This document shows positions 55,182 to 64,000 of a stretch of DNA of 64,000 bases, one piece after another; position 1 is the first letter of the stretch; every line of letters starts with the position of its first letter. The notes below the pieces were generated by a model, which saw nothing but the letters and a program-made list of their open reading frames with translations, had not been told where the DNA came from and did not search any database. Made by a program: the position numbers and the translations under genes. The DNA comes from Noviherbaspirillum cavernae (lineage in GTDB: Bacteria > Pseudomonadota > Gammaproteobacteria > Burkholderiales > Burkholderiaceae_D). The stretch covers positions 1,736,001 through 1,800,000 of the forward strand of contig NZ_QYUN01000002.1 of the NCBI RefSeq assembly GCF_003590875.1. The letters are read 5' to 3'.

Positions 55182-56552
55182 ATGGCGAAACAGAAAACCA
55201 ACTACACCTGCACCGAATGCGGCGGTATCGCGAGCAAATGGGCGGGACAATGCCCGGCGTGCGGGCAGTGGAACACCCTGGTTGAAACCGTGGTCGAGGC
55301 ATCGGGCAATCGCTTTTCGGCGCAGCCCCAGGGCCTTGCGCAAACCGCCCCGGTAATGAGTCTTGCGGATATCGAGGCCATCGACGTGCCGCGTTTCGGC
55401 ACGGGCATCGAGGAGTTCGACCGTGTATTGGGCGGCGGACTGGTCGCCGGCGGCGTGGTCTTGATCGGCGGCGATCCCGGCATCGGCAAATCGACCCTGT
55501 TGCTGCAGGCCCTGGCCAACATGGCGCGCGTGAAGAAGGTGCTGTATGTCAGCGGCGAGGAATCGGGTTCGCAAATCGCGCTGCGCGCCAAGCGCCTCGC
55601 CGTCGACGCGAAAGAATTGAAGCTGCAGGCGGAAATTCAGCTCGAAAAGATTCTCAACACGCTGGCGGAGCACAAGCCGCAGGTCGCGGTGATCGACTCG
55701 ATCCAGACGATTTACTCGGATGCGTTGACTTCCGCGCCGGGTTCCGTCGCCCAGGTGCGCGAATGCGCAGCGCAATTGACGCGCGTCGCCAAGCAGTCCG
55801 ACATCACCATCATCATGGTCGGCCATGTCACCAAGGAGGGCGCGCTGGCCGGACCGCGCGTGCTCGAGCACATCGTCGATACTGTGCTGTATTTCGAGGG
55901 CGACACGCATTCGAGTTTCCGGCTGGTGCGGGCCTTCAAGAATCGCTTCGGCGCGGTCAACGAACTGGGCGTGTTTGCCATGACGGAAAAGGGTTTGAAG
56001 GGCGTCTCGAATCCGTCGGCGCTGTTTCTGTCGCAGCATGACAATCAGGTGCCCGGCTCCTGTGTGATGGTGACGCAGGAGGGAACGCGTCCATTGCTGG
56101 TCGAAATCCAGGCACTGGTCGATACCTCGCATGTGCCGAATGCACGGCGCCTGTCGGTTGGTCTCGAACAGAACCGTCTTGCCATGCTGCTGGCCGTGCT
56201 GCATCGGCATGCCTCGATTGCCGCCTTTGACCAGGACGTCTTCATCAACGCCGTGGGCGGCGTCAAGATCACCGAACCGGCTGCCGATCTCGCGGTGCTG
56301 CTCGCGATTCATTCTTCTATGCGCAACAAGCCGCTGCCGCGCGGGCTGGTGGTGTTCGGCGAAGTCGGGCTGGCCGGTGAAATCAGGCCGGCACCCCGTG
56401 GACAGGAGCGTTTGCGCGAAGCGGCCAAGCTCGGCTTCTCGATTGCACTCATCCCGAAGGCGAATGCGCCGAAACAGAAAATCGAAGGCTTGACCATCAT
56501 CGGCGTCGAACGCATCGATGAAGCACTGTCCCGCATGCGCGAACACGAGTAG
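55182..56552 (+). CDS. radA: DNA repair protein RadA
   Basis: The 456-aa RecA-like helicase promotes branch migration and recombination. It has the N-terminal zinc finger (CTECGGIASKWAGQCPACGQ), Walker A (GGDPGIGKST, about residue 98), the RadA KNRFG motif (about 250), and a C-terminal Lon-like domain. Length and order are standard. Confidence 0.96.
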   Translation: MAKQKTNYTCTECGGIASKWAGQCPACGQWNTLVETVVEASGNRFSAQPQGLAQTAPVMSLADIEAIDVPRFGTGIEEFDRVLGGGLVAGGVVLIGGDPGIGKSTLLLQALANMARVKKVLYVSGEESGSQIALRAKRLAVDAKELKLQAEIQLEKILNTLAEHKPQVAVIDSIQTIYSDALTSAPGSVAQVRECAAQLTRVAKQSDITIIMVGHVTKEGALAGPRVLEHIVDTVLYFEGDTHSSFRLVRAFKNRFGAVNELGVFAMTEKGLKGVSNPSALFLSQHDNQVPGSCVMVTQEGTRPLLVEIQALVDTSHVPNARRLSVGLEQNRLAMLLAVLHRHASIAAFDQDVFINAVGGVKITEPAADLAVLLAIHSSMRNKPLPRGLVVFGEVGLAGEIRPAPRGQERLREAAKLGFSIALIPKANAPKQKIEGLTIIGVERIDEALSRMREHE

Positions 56553-56635
56553 TTGTCATTCGTGCATTGGCGGGGCGCACACACGGGTTTCCCCGTCCAT
56601 GATCCGACCGCCGAATGTGTTTGTTTTCCTACACG

Positions 56636-56698
56636 AATCTGAGCGTTTCTGACATTTTCTGACCGTGCGTTGCCACGCGTTAATCCTGTCGCTAAGAT
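56636..56698 (+). promoter_or_regulatory. Tandem CTGA repeats and -10 box upstream of pgaABCD
   Basis: Three 10-bp units stand in tandem: AATCTGAGCG (56636), TTTCTGACAT (56646), TTTCTGACCG (56656). TAAGAT (56693-56698) is a fair -10 hexamer beyond them, about 100 bp before pgaA. The array has the same core and period as the one at 13961-13990 before the response regulator gene. It is the likely activator site for pga transcription. Confidence 0.55.
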
Positions 56699-56795
56699 GG
56701 CGGGGATATCTGCAATCCCATACTTCAAGAAACGGCCGCCGCGTCTGGCCTTGTCGTTTCCTTGTTTTTTTCCTATCGATTCCCCCTGAAGCTGC

Positions 56796-59252
56796 ATGCC
56801 CCTTTCAGAGTCGTTGTCCGTTGCGTTCGCACGTGTGTGCTTGTCAGGAATGCTCGTTTGCTCAGGCACGCAAGCCGCGGTGTCTTCGTCCGAGTATGAA
56901 GCGGCCATTCAGTCTGCGCATGCGGGCAACGAAACAGCCGCGATCGAGAAGTTGACGGCTTGGCTGCACGCCGATCCCGACAACCGGCGCATCATGCATG
57001 ACCTGGCTGCGGTTCTCGTCATGGTGGGGCGTGATGATGCTGCCTTGCAGTATTACGAGCGCATTGCGCGTGTCGATTCGCCTCCGTATGCCATCAAGTC
57101 GGTTGCGTTGGCGGCGCGGCGCGCCGGGCGCCTGGCGGATGCCGAAGCTGCATATCGCTTGCTGTTGAAAAAAACGCCGGAGGATGCGGAAGCGCACGCA
57201 GGCCTTGCCTACGTCTGGATGGCGCTGGGCCGGACCGATGATGCACTGGCCTATGTGAGCGGTCATCTGCCGCGCCCGCCAATTGCCTATACCCGCCGTG
57301 ATGTGGCGCTAGTCGTGGCATTGGCTGAATTGCACGAACATCACAAAGACTGGCTGCTCGCTGCGAGTGCGTATCAGGATGTGCTGACACTCGACCCCGG
57401 GTTCAGGTATGCCTTGCGAGGCAGAGTATTCGCCGTCAACAAGGCGGGCCTTCCGCATCTCGCGAAACGTCTGGCGGACAGGCAGCCGGATGCTTTCAGC
57501 GAGGATGAGCGTCGGCAGCTTGCGCACGATGCGGCAGGACGCACCGTCATCTTCGGCCAGGCGCAGCTGGAAGCGGATGCTCGAGCGGCGCGCTTTGCGA
57601 CGACCGATGTCGGGTTGCAGGCCAATCATGAGACAGGCGATCGTTTTGGCGAGCGGCCGGCGACACTGTTCGATCGGCTGGTGGCCTTGCGTGACCGGGT
57701 GCGCATGCGCGATGCCGTGGAGCTGTATCAGCACCTGTGCGCAGCTGGCGTGACCGTTCCCGCGTATGCCAAGGCCGCCGCGGCCGATGCCTACCTGTAT
57801 CTGGAACAGCCGGAAATCGCGCGCGACTTGTACCGCGAGGCGATAGACGAGGTTCGTCAGGGTGGTGGCGAAAACGTCAGGGCATGGCAAATCGCGCTCT
57901 TTTATGCGTATGGCGAAGCCGAGCAGCATGACGAGGCGCAAGCCGTCGCGGATGGACTGCATCGCGACACGTCACCGATGATGAACAAGGGGATGCGGGG
58001 CATTGAGGAGCCGAACCCCGCATATTCGCAGACGGCATTGCTGAGTGCGCAGGCGCGACTTTATGCCGGGCGCCTGGATCAGGCGGAACAGCGACTCGCG
58101 GAACTACGCGCGCTGGCTCCGCACAATTCGAGCATCCGCTCGTCGTGGGCCTCCCTGCAATCCTCGCGTGAAAAACCTCGCGCCGCCCTGGAGGAGTTCA
58201 CCTTGCTGCGGATCGATGATCCGAAATCGGTCGATGTGGCGGTAGGTCAGGGCGAATCCCTGCTCACCCTGAACCAGTTTGCAGAGGCGCGCGCGGTGCT
58301 TGCGCCATTGCTGGAGAGTTCCCCGGAGAGCAAGGCCGTACAGAATTTTGCCGACCGGGTCGATCGTCACGACCGTCTTTTACTGCAAATCGACACGACG
58401 TTGGGGCGGGGTGGCTCGGTAGCGGGAGCGGAGTCGGTGTTCGATAGCCGGCTGTATTCCGCTCCATTAAAGGATTCGCTGGGCGAGCCCTACCGTGTTT
58501 TTGCGCACGTGTCACGCTCGCAGGGGCATACCGATGGATCCTCGCTTGCGCGCACCCGTATTGGTGCAGGCATCGATTATCGGGCGCGCGACATTAGCGT
58601 CGAGGCCGAGGTCAATCAGGCAATCACGGCGCCCGATGCCAACGGAATTGCGCTGGCGCTGTCCTGGAGCCTGTCGGACGCATGGCGTACCAGCGTATTC
58701 GTCGATACCAATCTCAATGACCTGGCCGCAGCGGCGTTTCGCAATGGCGTGACGGGAAAGGCGATTGGGGCCAGCGTGACGTGGATCGACAACGAGTCGC
58801 GCAGCGCCGGCGCTTCCGTGTCGCGCACGCAGTTTTCCGACGAGAACGTGCGCGAAGGTGTGCGGATATGGTGGAACGAACGCTGGGTGTCCGGGCCGGT
58901 GTTCAAGCTGGACAGCAGCGTCGGCTTGTACACGTCGACCAACAGCCTGTCCGACCGGGTGTATTTCAGCCCGAAGCGAGACAAGGAAGCGAGCGTCGCT
59001 GTCACCGGTGAATGGCTCACCTGGCGGCGCTATCAACGCTCCTTCACCCAGCGGCTGACCTATACGTTCGGACGGTATTGGCAAGAAGGCTTTGAGAATG
59101 ACGCCGTCGGCGACCTGCGTTACGAACACGCCTGGCGCGACGATCACGGCATCGCGCTTCGATATGGCATGGGTTACGGCTTTCATCCGTACGACGGCAA
59201 TCGCGAAAATCGCCGTTATGGCTATCTGAATCTGGAATGGCAAATCAAATGA
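56796..59252 (+). CDS. pgaA: Poly-beta-1,6-N-acetylglucosamine export porin PgaA
   Basis: The 818-aa outer-membrane protein has a signal peptide, a periplasmic TPR region (~30-500, repeats such as DAALQYYERIARVD and AEAAYRLLLKKTPED), and a C-terminal barrel (~510-818) ending ...YLNLEWQIK. It holds the PgaB-modified polymer and exports it through the outer membrane. First gene of pgaABCD, with pgaB overlapping by 4 bp. Confidence 0.92.
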   Translation: MPLSESLSVAFARVCLSGMLVCSGTQAAVSSSEYEAAIQSAHAGNETAAIEKLTAWLHADPDNRRIMHDLAAVLVMVGRDDAALQYYERIARVDSPPYAIKSVALAARRAGRLADAEAAYRLLLKKTPEDAEAHAGLAYVWMALGRTDDALAYVSGHLPRPPIAYTRRDVALVVALAELHEHHKDWLLAASAYQDVLTLDPGFRYALRGRVFAVNKAGLPHLAKRLADRQPDAFSEDERRQLAHDAAGRTVIFGQAQLEADARAARFATTDVGLQANHETGDRFGERPATLFDRLVALRDRVRMRDAVELYQHLCAAGVTVPAYAKAAAADAYLYLEQPEIARDLYREAIDEVRQGGGENVRAWQIALFYAYGEAEQHDEAQAVADGLHRDTSPMMNKGMRGIEEPNPAYSQTALLSAQARLYAGRLDQAEQRLAELRALAPHNSSIRSSWASLQSSREKPRAALEEFTLLRIDDPKSVDVAVGQGESLLTLNQFAEARAVLAPLLESSPESKAVQNFADRVDRHDRLLLQIDTTLGRGGSVAGAESVFDSRLYSAPLKDSLGEPYRVFAHVSRSQGHTDGSSLARTRIGAGIDYRARDISVEAEVNQAITAPDANGIALALSWSLSDAWRTSVFVDTNLNDLAAAAFRNGVTGKAIGASVTWIDNESRSAGASVSRTQFSDENVREGVRIWWNERWVSGPVFKLDSSVGLYTSTNSLSDRVYFSPKRDKEASVAVTGEWLTWRRYQRSFTQRLTYTFGRYWQEGFENDAVGDLRYEHAWRDDHGIALRYGMGYGFHPYDGNRENRRYGYLNLEWQIK

Positions 59253-61339
59253 AGCGCGACATGAGACTTGGCCTGGCGCATCGTCTGCGCTCGATTCGGG
59301 CCCAGGATGCGTTCTGGCTGTTGCTCGCAGTGGCTTTGTGGTGCAGTGCACTGCTGTGGACAGGCAGGGCGTCGGCCCAATCCATGGGGCCACAGACACC
59401 GCTTCCATCCGCCATCGCCGTGCCGGACCCGGAGCAGAGTTTCCGCGTGTTGTGCTACCACGATATTCGCGACAACCTCCGTGAGTCCTTCCGTACCTGG
59501 CCGGAGCCTACCGCTGTCGACACCGACGAATTTATCCGGCAGCTGTCATGGCTGAATGAAAACGGCTACCACCCGGTCAGCCTGCAGCAGATCATCGATG
59601 CCAGGGCGGGGCGGGGCAAGCTGCCGGAGAAAGCGATCCTGCTCACTTTCGACGATGGCTACAAGAGCGCCTATACGAAGGTGTTCCCGTTGCTCAAGCA
59701 ATTCAATTTCCCGGCAGTGATCGCCATCGTTGGTGAGTGGATAGAGACGCCGGCCGGCACGCCGGTCAGATTTGGCGACAGTCAAGTGCCGCGCGCCGAG
59801 TTTCTCAGCTGGAACGAGATCCGTGAAATGACGGCATCCGGACTGATCGAGGTCGCATCCCATTCGCACGGCATGCACAAGGGGATTCTCGCCAACCCTC
59901 AAGGGAATTCGATCCCCGCTGCGGTGGCGCGCCATTTTCACGCCGACAAGGCCGCTTACGAATCCGATGACGACTATGCATCGCGCATCAAAGGCGATCT
60001 GATCCGCAACGCGGACCTGCTCCAGCGTGAGCTGGGCAGCCGTCCACGGGCCATGGTCTGGCCGTATGGCGCCTACAACATGGCTGCTGCGCGCTGGGCG
60101 GCCGAAGCGGGCATGCCGGTCACGATGAATCTCGAACCGGGGCCGAACACGCCGCAGGACACGCTGCTGCGGATGCGGCGCACGCTGATCTTGCACAATC
60201 ATCGGCTGGCCGACTTGATCGAGGCGCTGCAGGAACCGGCCAGCTACGGTGGTCGGCACGATCCGCTGGAGCGCGTCATTCATGTCGATCTCGACTATGT
60301 CTACGATGCCGATCCGCAAAGGCAGGAAGCGAATCTGTCTGCATTGCTCGACCGGATTGTGCGCTTGCGTCCCACGACGGTGTATCTGCAGGCCTATGCC
60401 GATCCCGACGGCGACGGGGTCGCGGATAAGCTGTATTTCCCGAACCGTCACTTGCCGATGCGTGCCGATCTGCTGTCACGCGTTGCCTGGCAACTCAAGA
60501 CACGGGCGGGCGTCAAGGTCTATGCATGGATGCCGGTCATGGCATTCAAGCTGCCGGCGGAGCATCCGGCAGCTACCCATGTGGTTACTGTCATGCCGGG
60601 CGCACCGCCTGCGGCAAGCCAGGGCCGCTATCACAGATTGTCCCTGTTCGATCCGCTGGCGCGAAAGACGATCAAGGAAATCTACGAGGACCTAGGCAAG
60701 CACGTGGTGTTTGCGGGCATCCTGTTTCACGACGATGCGACCTTGTCGGACTACGAGGATGCCAGTCCGATGGCGCTCGCGCACTACCGCGACAAGTGGC
60801 AGTTGCCGGCCTCGGTCGAGACGATCCGCGCTGATGCCGCGTTGCGGCGGCGCTGGACCGAGGGAAAGACCGCGTATATCAATGCGTTCACGGTCGAGTT
60901 GATCAAGACCCTGCGCGAATATCAGCCCGCGTTGCTGACGGCGCGCAACATCTACGCGCAGCCTGTGCTCGATCCGGCATCCGAGGAATGGTTTGCACAG
61001 ACGCTGCCGAGTTTTCTTGCGACCTACGATTTCACCGCGATCATGGCCATGCCCTACATGGAGGGGGCCGCCGATCCGGAGCAATGGCTCGGCCAGCTGC
61101 TGGCAAAGGTCAAGGCCCAGCCTGGCGCATTGCAGAAGACGATATTCGAGTTGCAAAGCCGGGACTGGCGCAACGACCAGCCGGTGCGTGCCGAAACGCT
61201 CGTTGCTCACTGGCGCCTGCTGCATCTGGGCGGCGCGCGGCATTGGGGGTATTACCCGGATGACTTCCACCAGAATCAGCCGGACGAAAACGTGATCAAG
61301 GCGGCAATTTCCGTCGAAACCTTTCCGATAAGGCGATAG
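59249..61339 (+). CDS. pgaB: Poly-beta-1,6-N-acetylglucosamine N-deacetylase PgaB
   Basis: The 696-aa periplasmic enzyme partly deacetylates PNAG so that it can be exported. The NodB deacetylase domain (~75-290) has LTFDDGYKSAYTK with the metal/catalytic Asp pair and SHSHGMH; the C-terminal part (~320-690) is the GH153-like PNAG-binding domain. ATG 59249 overlaps the pgaA stop (ATGA). The first ~45 residues are a signal peptide rather than a lipobox, unlike E. coli PgaB. Confidence 0.92.
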   Translation: MKRDMRLGLAHRLRSIRAQDAFWLLLAVALWCSALLWTGRASAQSMGPQTPLPSAIAVPDPEQSFRVLCYHDIRDNLRESFRTWPEPTAVDTDEFIRQLSWLNENGYHPVSLQQIIDARAGRGKLPEKAILLTFDDGYKSAYTKVFPLLKQFNFPAVIAIVGEWIETPAGTPVRFGDSQVPRAEFLSWNEIREMTASGLIEVASHSHGMHKGILANPQGNSIPAAVARHFHADKAAYESDDDYASRIKGDLIRNADLLQRELGSRPRAMVWPYGAYNMAAARWAAEAGMPVTMNLEPGPNTPQDTLLRMRRTLILHNHRLADLIEALQEPASYGGRHDPLERVIHVDLDYVYDADPQRQEANLSALLDRIVRLRPTTVYLQAYADPDGDGVADKLYFPNRHLPMRADLLSRVAWQLKTRAGVKVYAWMPVMAFKLPAEHPAATHVVTVMPGAPPAASQGRYHRLSLFDPLARKTIKEIYEDLGKHVVFAGILFHDDATLSDYEDASPMALAHYRDKWQLPASVETIRADAALRRRWTEGKTAYINAFTVELIKTLREYQPALLTARNIYAQPVLDPASEEWFAQTLPSFLATYDFTAIMAMPYMEGAADPEQWLGQLLAKVKAQPGALQKTIFELQSRDWRNDQPVRAETLVAHWRLLHLGGARHWGYYPDDFHQNQPDENVIKAAISVETFPIRR

Positions 61340-61341
61340 AG

Positions 61342-62706
61342 ATGGCGCTGGACATACTGCTATTCGACTTCACGTTCTACTATCCCTTGTTCATGTCGTA
61401 CCTGTGGATGACGGGCGCCATCGCCTATTACTTTCATTACGAGCGCGACAGCCTGAAGTGCAAGGATCCCTTGAGCCTGTTGCGCGACAAGCCGCTGGTG
61501 TCGATCATCGTCCCTTGCTACAACGAGGAAGACAACGTCCGTGAAGTCGTGGATGCCTTGTCGCGGATGAATTATCCCGACTACGAGATCATCTGCGTCA
61601 ACGACGGCAGCAAGGACAACACGGGCGCGATCCTGAACGAATTGCTGGATCAGTATCCCCGACTGCGCGTCATTCACCAGGAAAAGAACCAGGGCAAGGC
61701 AGTTGGCTTGAACACCGCCGCGCTGCTGGCGAAAGGCGAATACCTGCTGTGCATCGACGGCGATTCGATACTCGATCCCGACGCCATTCCCTGGATGTTG
61801 CGCCATTTCGAGTCGGGGCCGCGCGTCGGAGCGGTGACCGGCAACCCGCGCATCCGCACGCGTTCGACCTTGCTGGGTCGCTTGCAGGTCGGCGAGTTCT
61901 CGTCCATCGTCGGTATCATCAAGCGCGCCCAGCGTACCTACGGCCGTCTGTTCACGGTATCGGGCGTGGTCACGATGTTCCGCCGCCGCGCGGTGCTGCA
62001 GGCGGGCTTCTGGAGCCCGGACATGCTGACCGAGGATATCGACATCAGCTGGAAGCTGCAGGTCAATCACTGGGATGCACGCTTCGAACCGCATGCCTTG
62101 TGCTGGATATTGATGCCGGAAACCCTTGCCGGCTTGTGGAAGCAGCGATTGCGCTGGGCCATGGGCGGCAGCCAGGCGATACGCAAGTACGCCTTCATTT
62201 TCACGAAATGGCGCTTCCGCCGCATGTGGCCGATTTATCTGGAATATGTCGGATCCGTGTTCTGGGCCTATGCGATGGGGCTGGTCGTCGCGCTGTGGCT
62301 GCTCGGCTTGGTGATCAACATGCCGTTGCGTTGGCAGATCACGATTGTGCCGGGGTGGCATGGCGCGCTGATCGGTACGACCTGTCTCTTCCAGGTAATG
62401 CTTGCGATGTGGCTTGACCGCCGTTATGACCAGCGCGTGTTCCGCCACTTCTTCTGGATGATCTGGTACCCCCTGGCCTACTGGATGCTGAATATGTGCG
62501 TCACGATATGGTCGGTGCCAAAGGTCTTTGCCCGGCGCAAAGGCCGGCGGGCAGTCTGGATCAGCCCGGATCGCGGCGTGCGCATGCCAGTGCCGGAAAC
62601 GCAAGCGGCTCCGGCGTCCGCCACAGGCCTGGTTCGCACACAGTCCGGAACCCATCCGCCAGCAGCCGCACCGGCCACGGTGCGGGAAGCGGTTCTTGAC
62701 GAATGA
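61342..62706 (+). CDS. pgaC: Poly-beta-1,6-N-acetylglucosamine synthase PgaC
   Basis: The 454-aa inner-membrane GT2 enzyme polymerises UDP-GlcNAc into PNAG. Motifs: SIIVPCYNEEDN, NDGSKDN, IDGDSILD, TEDIDISW and QRLRWAMGG, with membrane segments before and after. Its C-terminal ~50 residues are a Pro/Ala-rich tail. In other bacteria PgaC and PgaD together are activated by c-di-GMP. It starts 2 bp after the pgaB stop. Confidence 0.95.
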   Translation: MALDILLFDFTFYYPLFMSYLWMTGAIAYYFHYERDSLKCKDPLSLLRDKPLVSIIVPCYNEEDNVREVVDALSRMNYPDYEIICVNDGSKDNTGAILNELLDQYPRLRVIHQEKNQGKAVGLNTAALLAKGEYLLCIDGDSILDPDAIPWMLRHFESGPRVGAVTGNPRIRTRSTLLGRLQVGEFSSIVGIIKRAQRTYGRLFTVSGVVTMFRRRAVLQAGFWSPDMLTEDIDISWKLQVNHWDARFEPHALCWILMPETLAGLWKQRLRWAMGGSQAIRKYAFIFTKWRFRRMWPIYLEYVGSVFWAYAMGLVVALWLLGLVINMPLRWQITIVPGWHGALIGTTCLFQVMLAMWLDRRYDQRVFRHFFWMIWYPLAYWMLNMCVTIWSVPKVFARRKGRRAVWISPDRGVRMPVPETQAAPASATGLVRTQSGTHPPAAAPATVREAVLDE

Positions 62707-62730
62707 GAAGAACATGATTGAGTGCAAAAC

Positions 62731-63171
62731 ATGTCATTGATTATTGATCAGCCATCGCTGACATCGATCCCGAAACGCATAGGGTGGGGCGGCGTCACCT
62801 TCCTGTTCTGGACGGTGTGGATCTATCTTTGGATGCCGTTTATCACGCTCGCCGCATGGATGTTCGGCTATTACCAGGCCTACAGTCAGTTTCGGTGGGA
62901 GCAGGAGGTGGAGGAACTGAAACGGCTGGTCATCCTGTACACCACCATCGTGGCATGGCTCGGCGGCTCATTGCTGTTATGGGCGCGGGTGGAATACATG
63001 CGATTCCGCAATGTGCATCGCCGCGCCTGGCCTGTCCCTGCGACGACGGAGGATCTTGCCCGGTACGCGGAATTGCCGGCTGCGGAGGTCAACGCATGGC
63101 AGCATGCGCGATGCGTCATCGCTCGTCACGATGAGCACGGCAAGCTGGTCGGCGCGGACGTCAGGGAGTGA
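62731..63171 (+). CDS. pgaD: Poly-beta-1,6-N-acetylglucosamine biosynthesis protein PgaD
   Basis: A 146-aa inner-membrane protein with two membrane segments (~15-45 and 70-90) and a polar C-terminal part. It partners PgaC and forms part of the c-di-GMP-sensing interface. I chose ATG 62731 over a GTG at 62722. Its 3' end overlaps the convergent hpnE gene by 11 bp. Assignment rests on size, topology and position after pgaC. Confidence 0.85.
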   Translation: MSLIIDQPSLTSIPKRIGWGGVTFLFWTVWIYLWMPFITLAAWMFGYYQAYSQFRWEQEVEELKRLVILYTTIVAWLGGSLLLWARVEYMRFRNVHRRAWPVPATTEDLARYAELPAAEVNAWQHARCVIARHDEHGKLVGADVRE

Positions 63172-64000
63172 GGCAGGCGGCTGCCTGCACGCCGCTTCTT
63201 ATCGCAGATTCCAGCGTTGCTGGATAGTCGCTGGCGGTGTAGTCGCCTGCAAGGATCAAGCCGTTCATGGCTGTGCGGTTGTCCGGCCGCTTGAGTCCCG
63301 GCGCGCACGAGAAGGTGGCGCGCTTTTCCGAGATGACTTTCGTCCATGCCGGATTGCGTAATTCCGGTCGCTGGAACGACGTCGCCAATTGCACGGCGAC
63401 GCCTTCTGCCAATGCCTGATGCCCCAGTTCGATCGCTTCGCTTGATGCACTGATGACGACCGCCAGCAGACCTTGCTGGTCCGCCGATATCTGTCCGCGA
63501 TCGAAAACGAACTGGCCGAATTCGCTGGCGGCTGCATCTTCGAGCAGTGCGAAAAAAGGCTGCTCCAGCCTGACTTCCGCTGCATACTGCAGATAGCAGG
63601 TAGTGATCGGCTCGTACCGGAATGACGACAGGTTGTCGGTTTCAGCCAATCCATTCAGCAGGATTGCTGCCTGTGCGGGTTGCGTGGCGATGATGACTGC
63701 ATCGAATCGGCCTTCGTCGTCCAGGGCAAACTCCTGAGCATTGACCTCGACTCGCCAGTGCCCATCCTGGCTGGAAACACGCTTGACGGTTGACGCACAT
63801 CGGACCGTGCCGCCATGACCTTGAATGAATGCCGCCGCTTGTTGCGGAAACAGTTCGCTTAGATCCACACGCGGGATCAGCATGTCCGAAGCGGCGCGGC
63901 GCGCTCCCAGGCTGTCGCGCAGCACGTTCAGGAATACCTGCGCAGAAGCACGCTCCGGTGGCGTATTCAGCGCGGCAATGCACAGCGGACGCCACATCAG
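63161..64000 (-). CDS. hpnE: Hydroxysqualene dehydroxylase HpnE, C-terminal part
   Basis: The frame is open to the end of the window, so the N-terminal FAD-binding part is missing. The visible C-terminal ~280 residues have the flavoprotein tail GLILAGDYTASDYPATLES, in which the FAD contacts lie, and a substrate domain. HpnE is part of the HpnCDE route to squalene for hopanoids. It overlaps pgaD at the 3' end. Confidence 0.88.
   Translation of the reverse strand: MMWRPLCIAALNTPPERASAQVFLNVLRDSLGARRAASDMLIPRVDLSELFPQQAAAFIQGHGGTVRCASTVKRVSSQDGHWRVEVNAQEFALDDEGRFDAVIIATQPAQAAILLNGLAETDNLSSFRYEPITTCYLQYAAEVRLEQPFFALLEDAAASEFGQFVFDRGQISADQQGLLAVVISASSEAIELGHQALAEGVAVQLATSFQRPELRNPAWTKVISEKRATFSCAPGLKRPDNRTAMNGLILAGDYTASDYPATLESAIRSGVQAAACLTP

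Noticed and set aside
1..64000. CRISPR arrays and rRNA genes
   Set aside because: I saw no regularly spaced repeat arrays, Cas proteins or rRNA sequence.

Overview
The window reads as a Betaproteobacterium of the Burkholderiales, most likely the Oxalobacteraceae (Herminiimonas/Noviherbaspirillum type). That is an inference from protein flavour, the lplT/alr/radA neighbourhood, LysR/dehalogenase/glcB order, pgaABCD and a betaproteobacterial-style tRNA-Arg(ACG) 3' end; I could not search a database. Gene starts were chosen by family length and ribosome-binding sites.

Positions 1-12975 look like the right-hand part of an integrative genomic island in a tRNA-Arg(ACG) gene. It carries the tail of a DUF3987-like protein, two divergent copies of an unknown ~130-aa protein, a small winged-helix protein, a SHOCT lipoprotein, and a type I restriction-modification locus (hsdM-hsdS-fic-hsdR) with a Fic AMP-transferase gene inside the operon and a 69-bp palindrome before hsdR. 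At the edge is a P4-type integrase broken twice, by a 912-bp IS5-family insertion and a 2-bp frameshift. A 45-bp copy of the tRNA 3' end and the tRNA terminator mark the boundary.

Positions 13245-28410 hold the most unusual locus: an OmpR-type response regulator, a divergent 2550-aa secreted protein of DUF11-like and SdrD-B-like repeats, an OmpA-domain/outer-membrane-barrel protein interrupted by one in-frame amber codon, and a 7TMR-DISM sensor kinase. Three tandem CTGAC repeats at about 10-bp spacing lie upstream of the regulator gene; the same array stands upstream of pgaABCD at 56.6 kb. This suggests that the two-component pair co-controls the giant surface protein and the poly-N-acetylglucosamine matrix.

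Positions 28475-48800 are core and accessory genes: a methyltransferase and sugar nucleotidyltransferase, a CBS-domain membrane protein, an EF-G-like GTPase, a binding-protein/permease fusion, a GGDEF-EAL protein convergent with a CHASE-PAS kinase, a cold-shock gene with long leader, a LysR regulator beside a truncated haloacid-dehalogenase remnant, a TSUP permease, malate synthase G and an AbrB-Doc toxin-antitoxin pair.

Positions 48860-64000 are mostly housekeeping: a thioredoxin-like protein, a YjfB-like protein, tsaB-rimI-UDG-DUF1853 in an overlapping operon, lplT, alr, radA, then pgaABCD and the truncated hpnE gene running off the window end.
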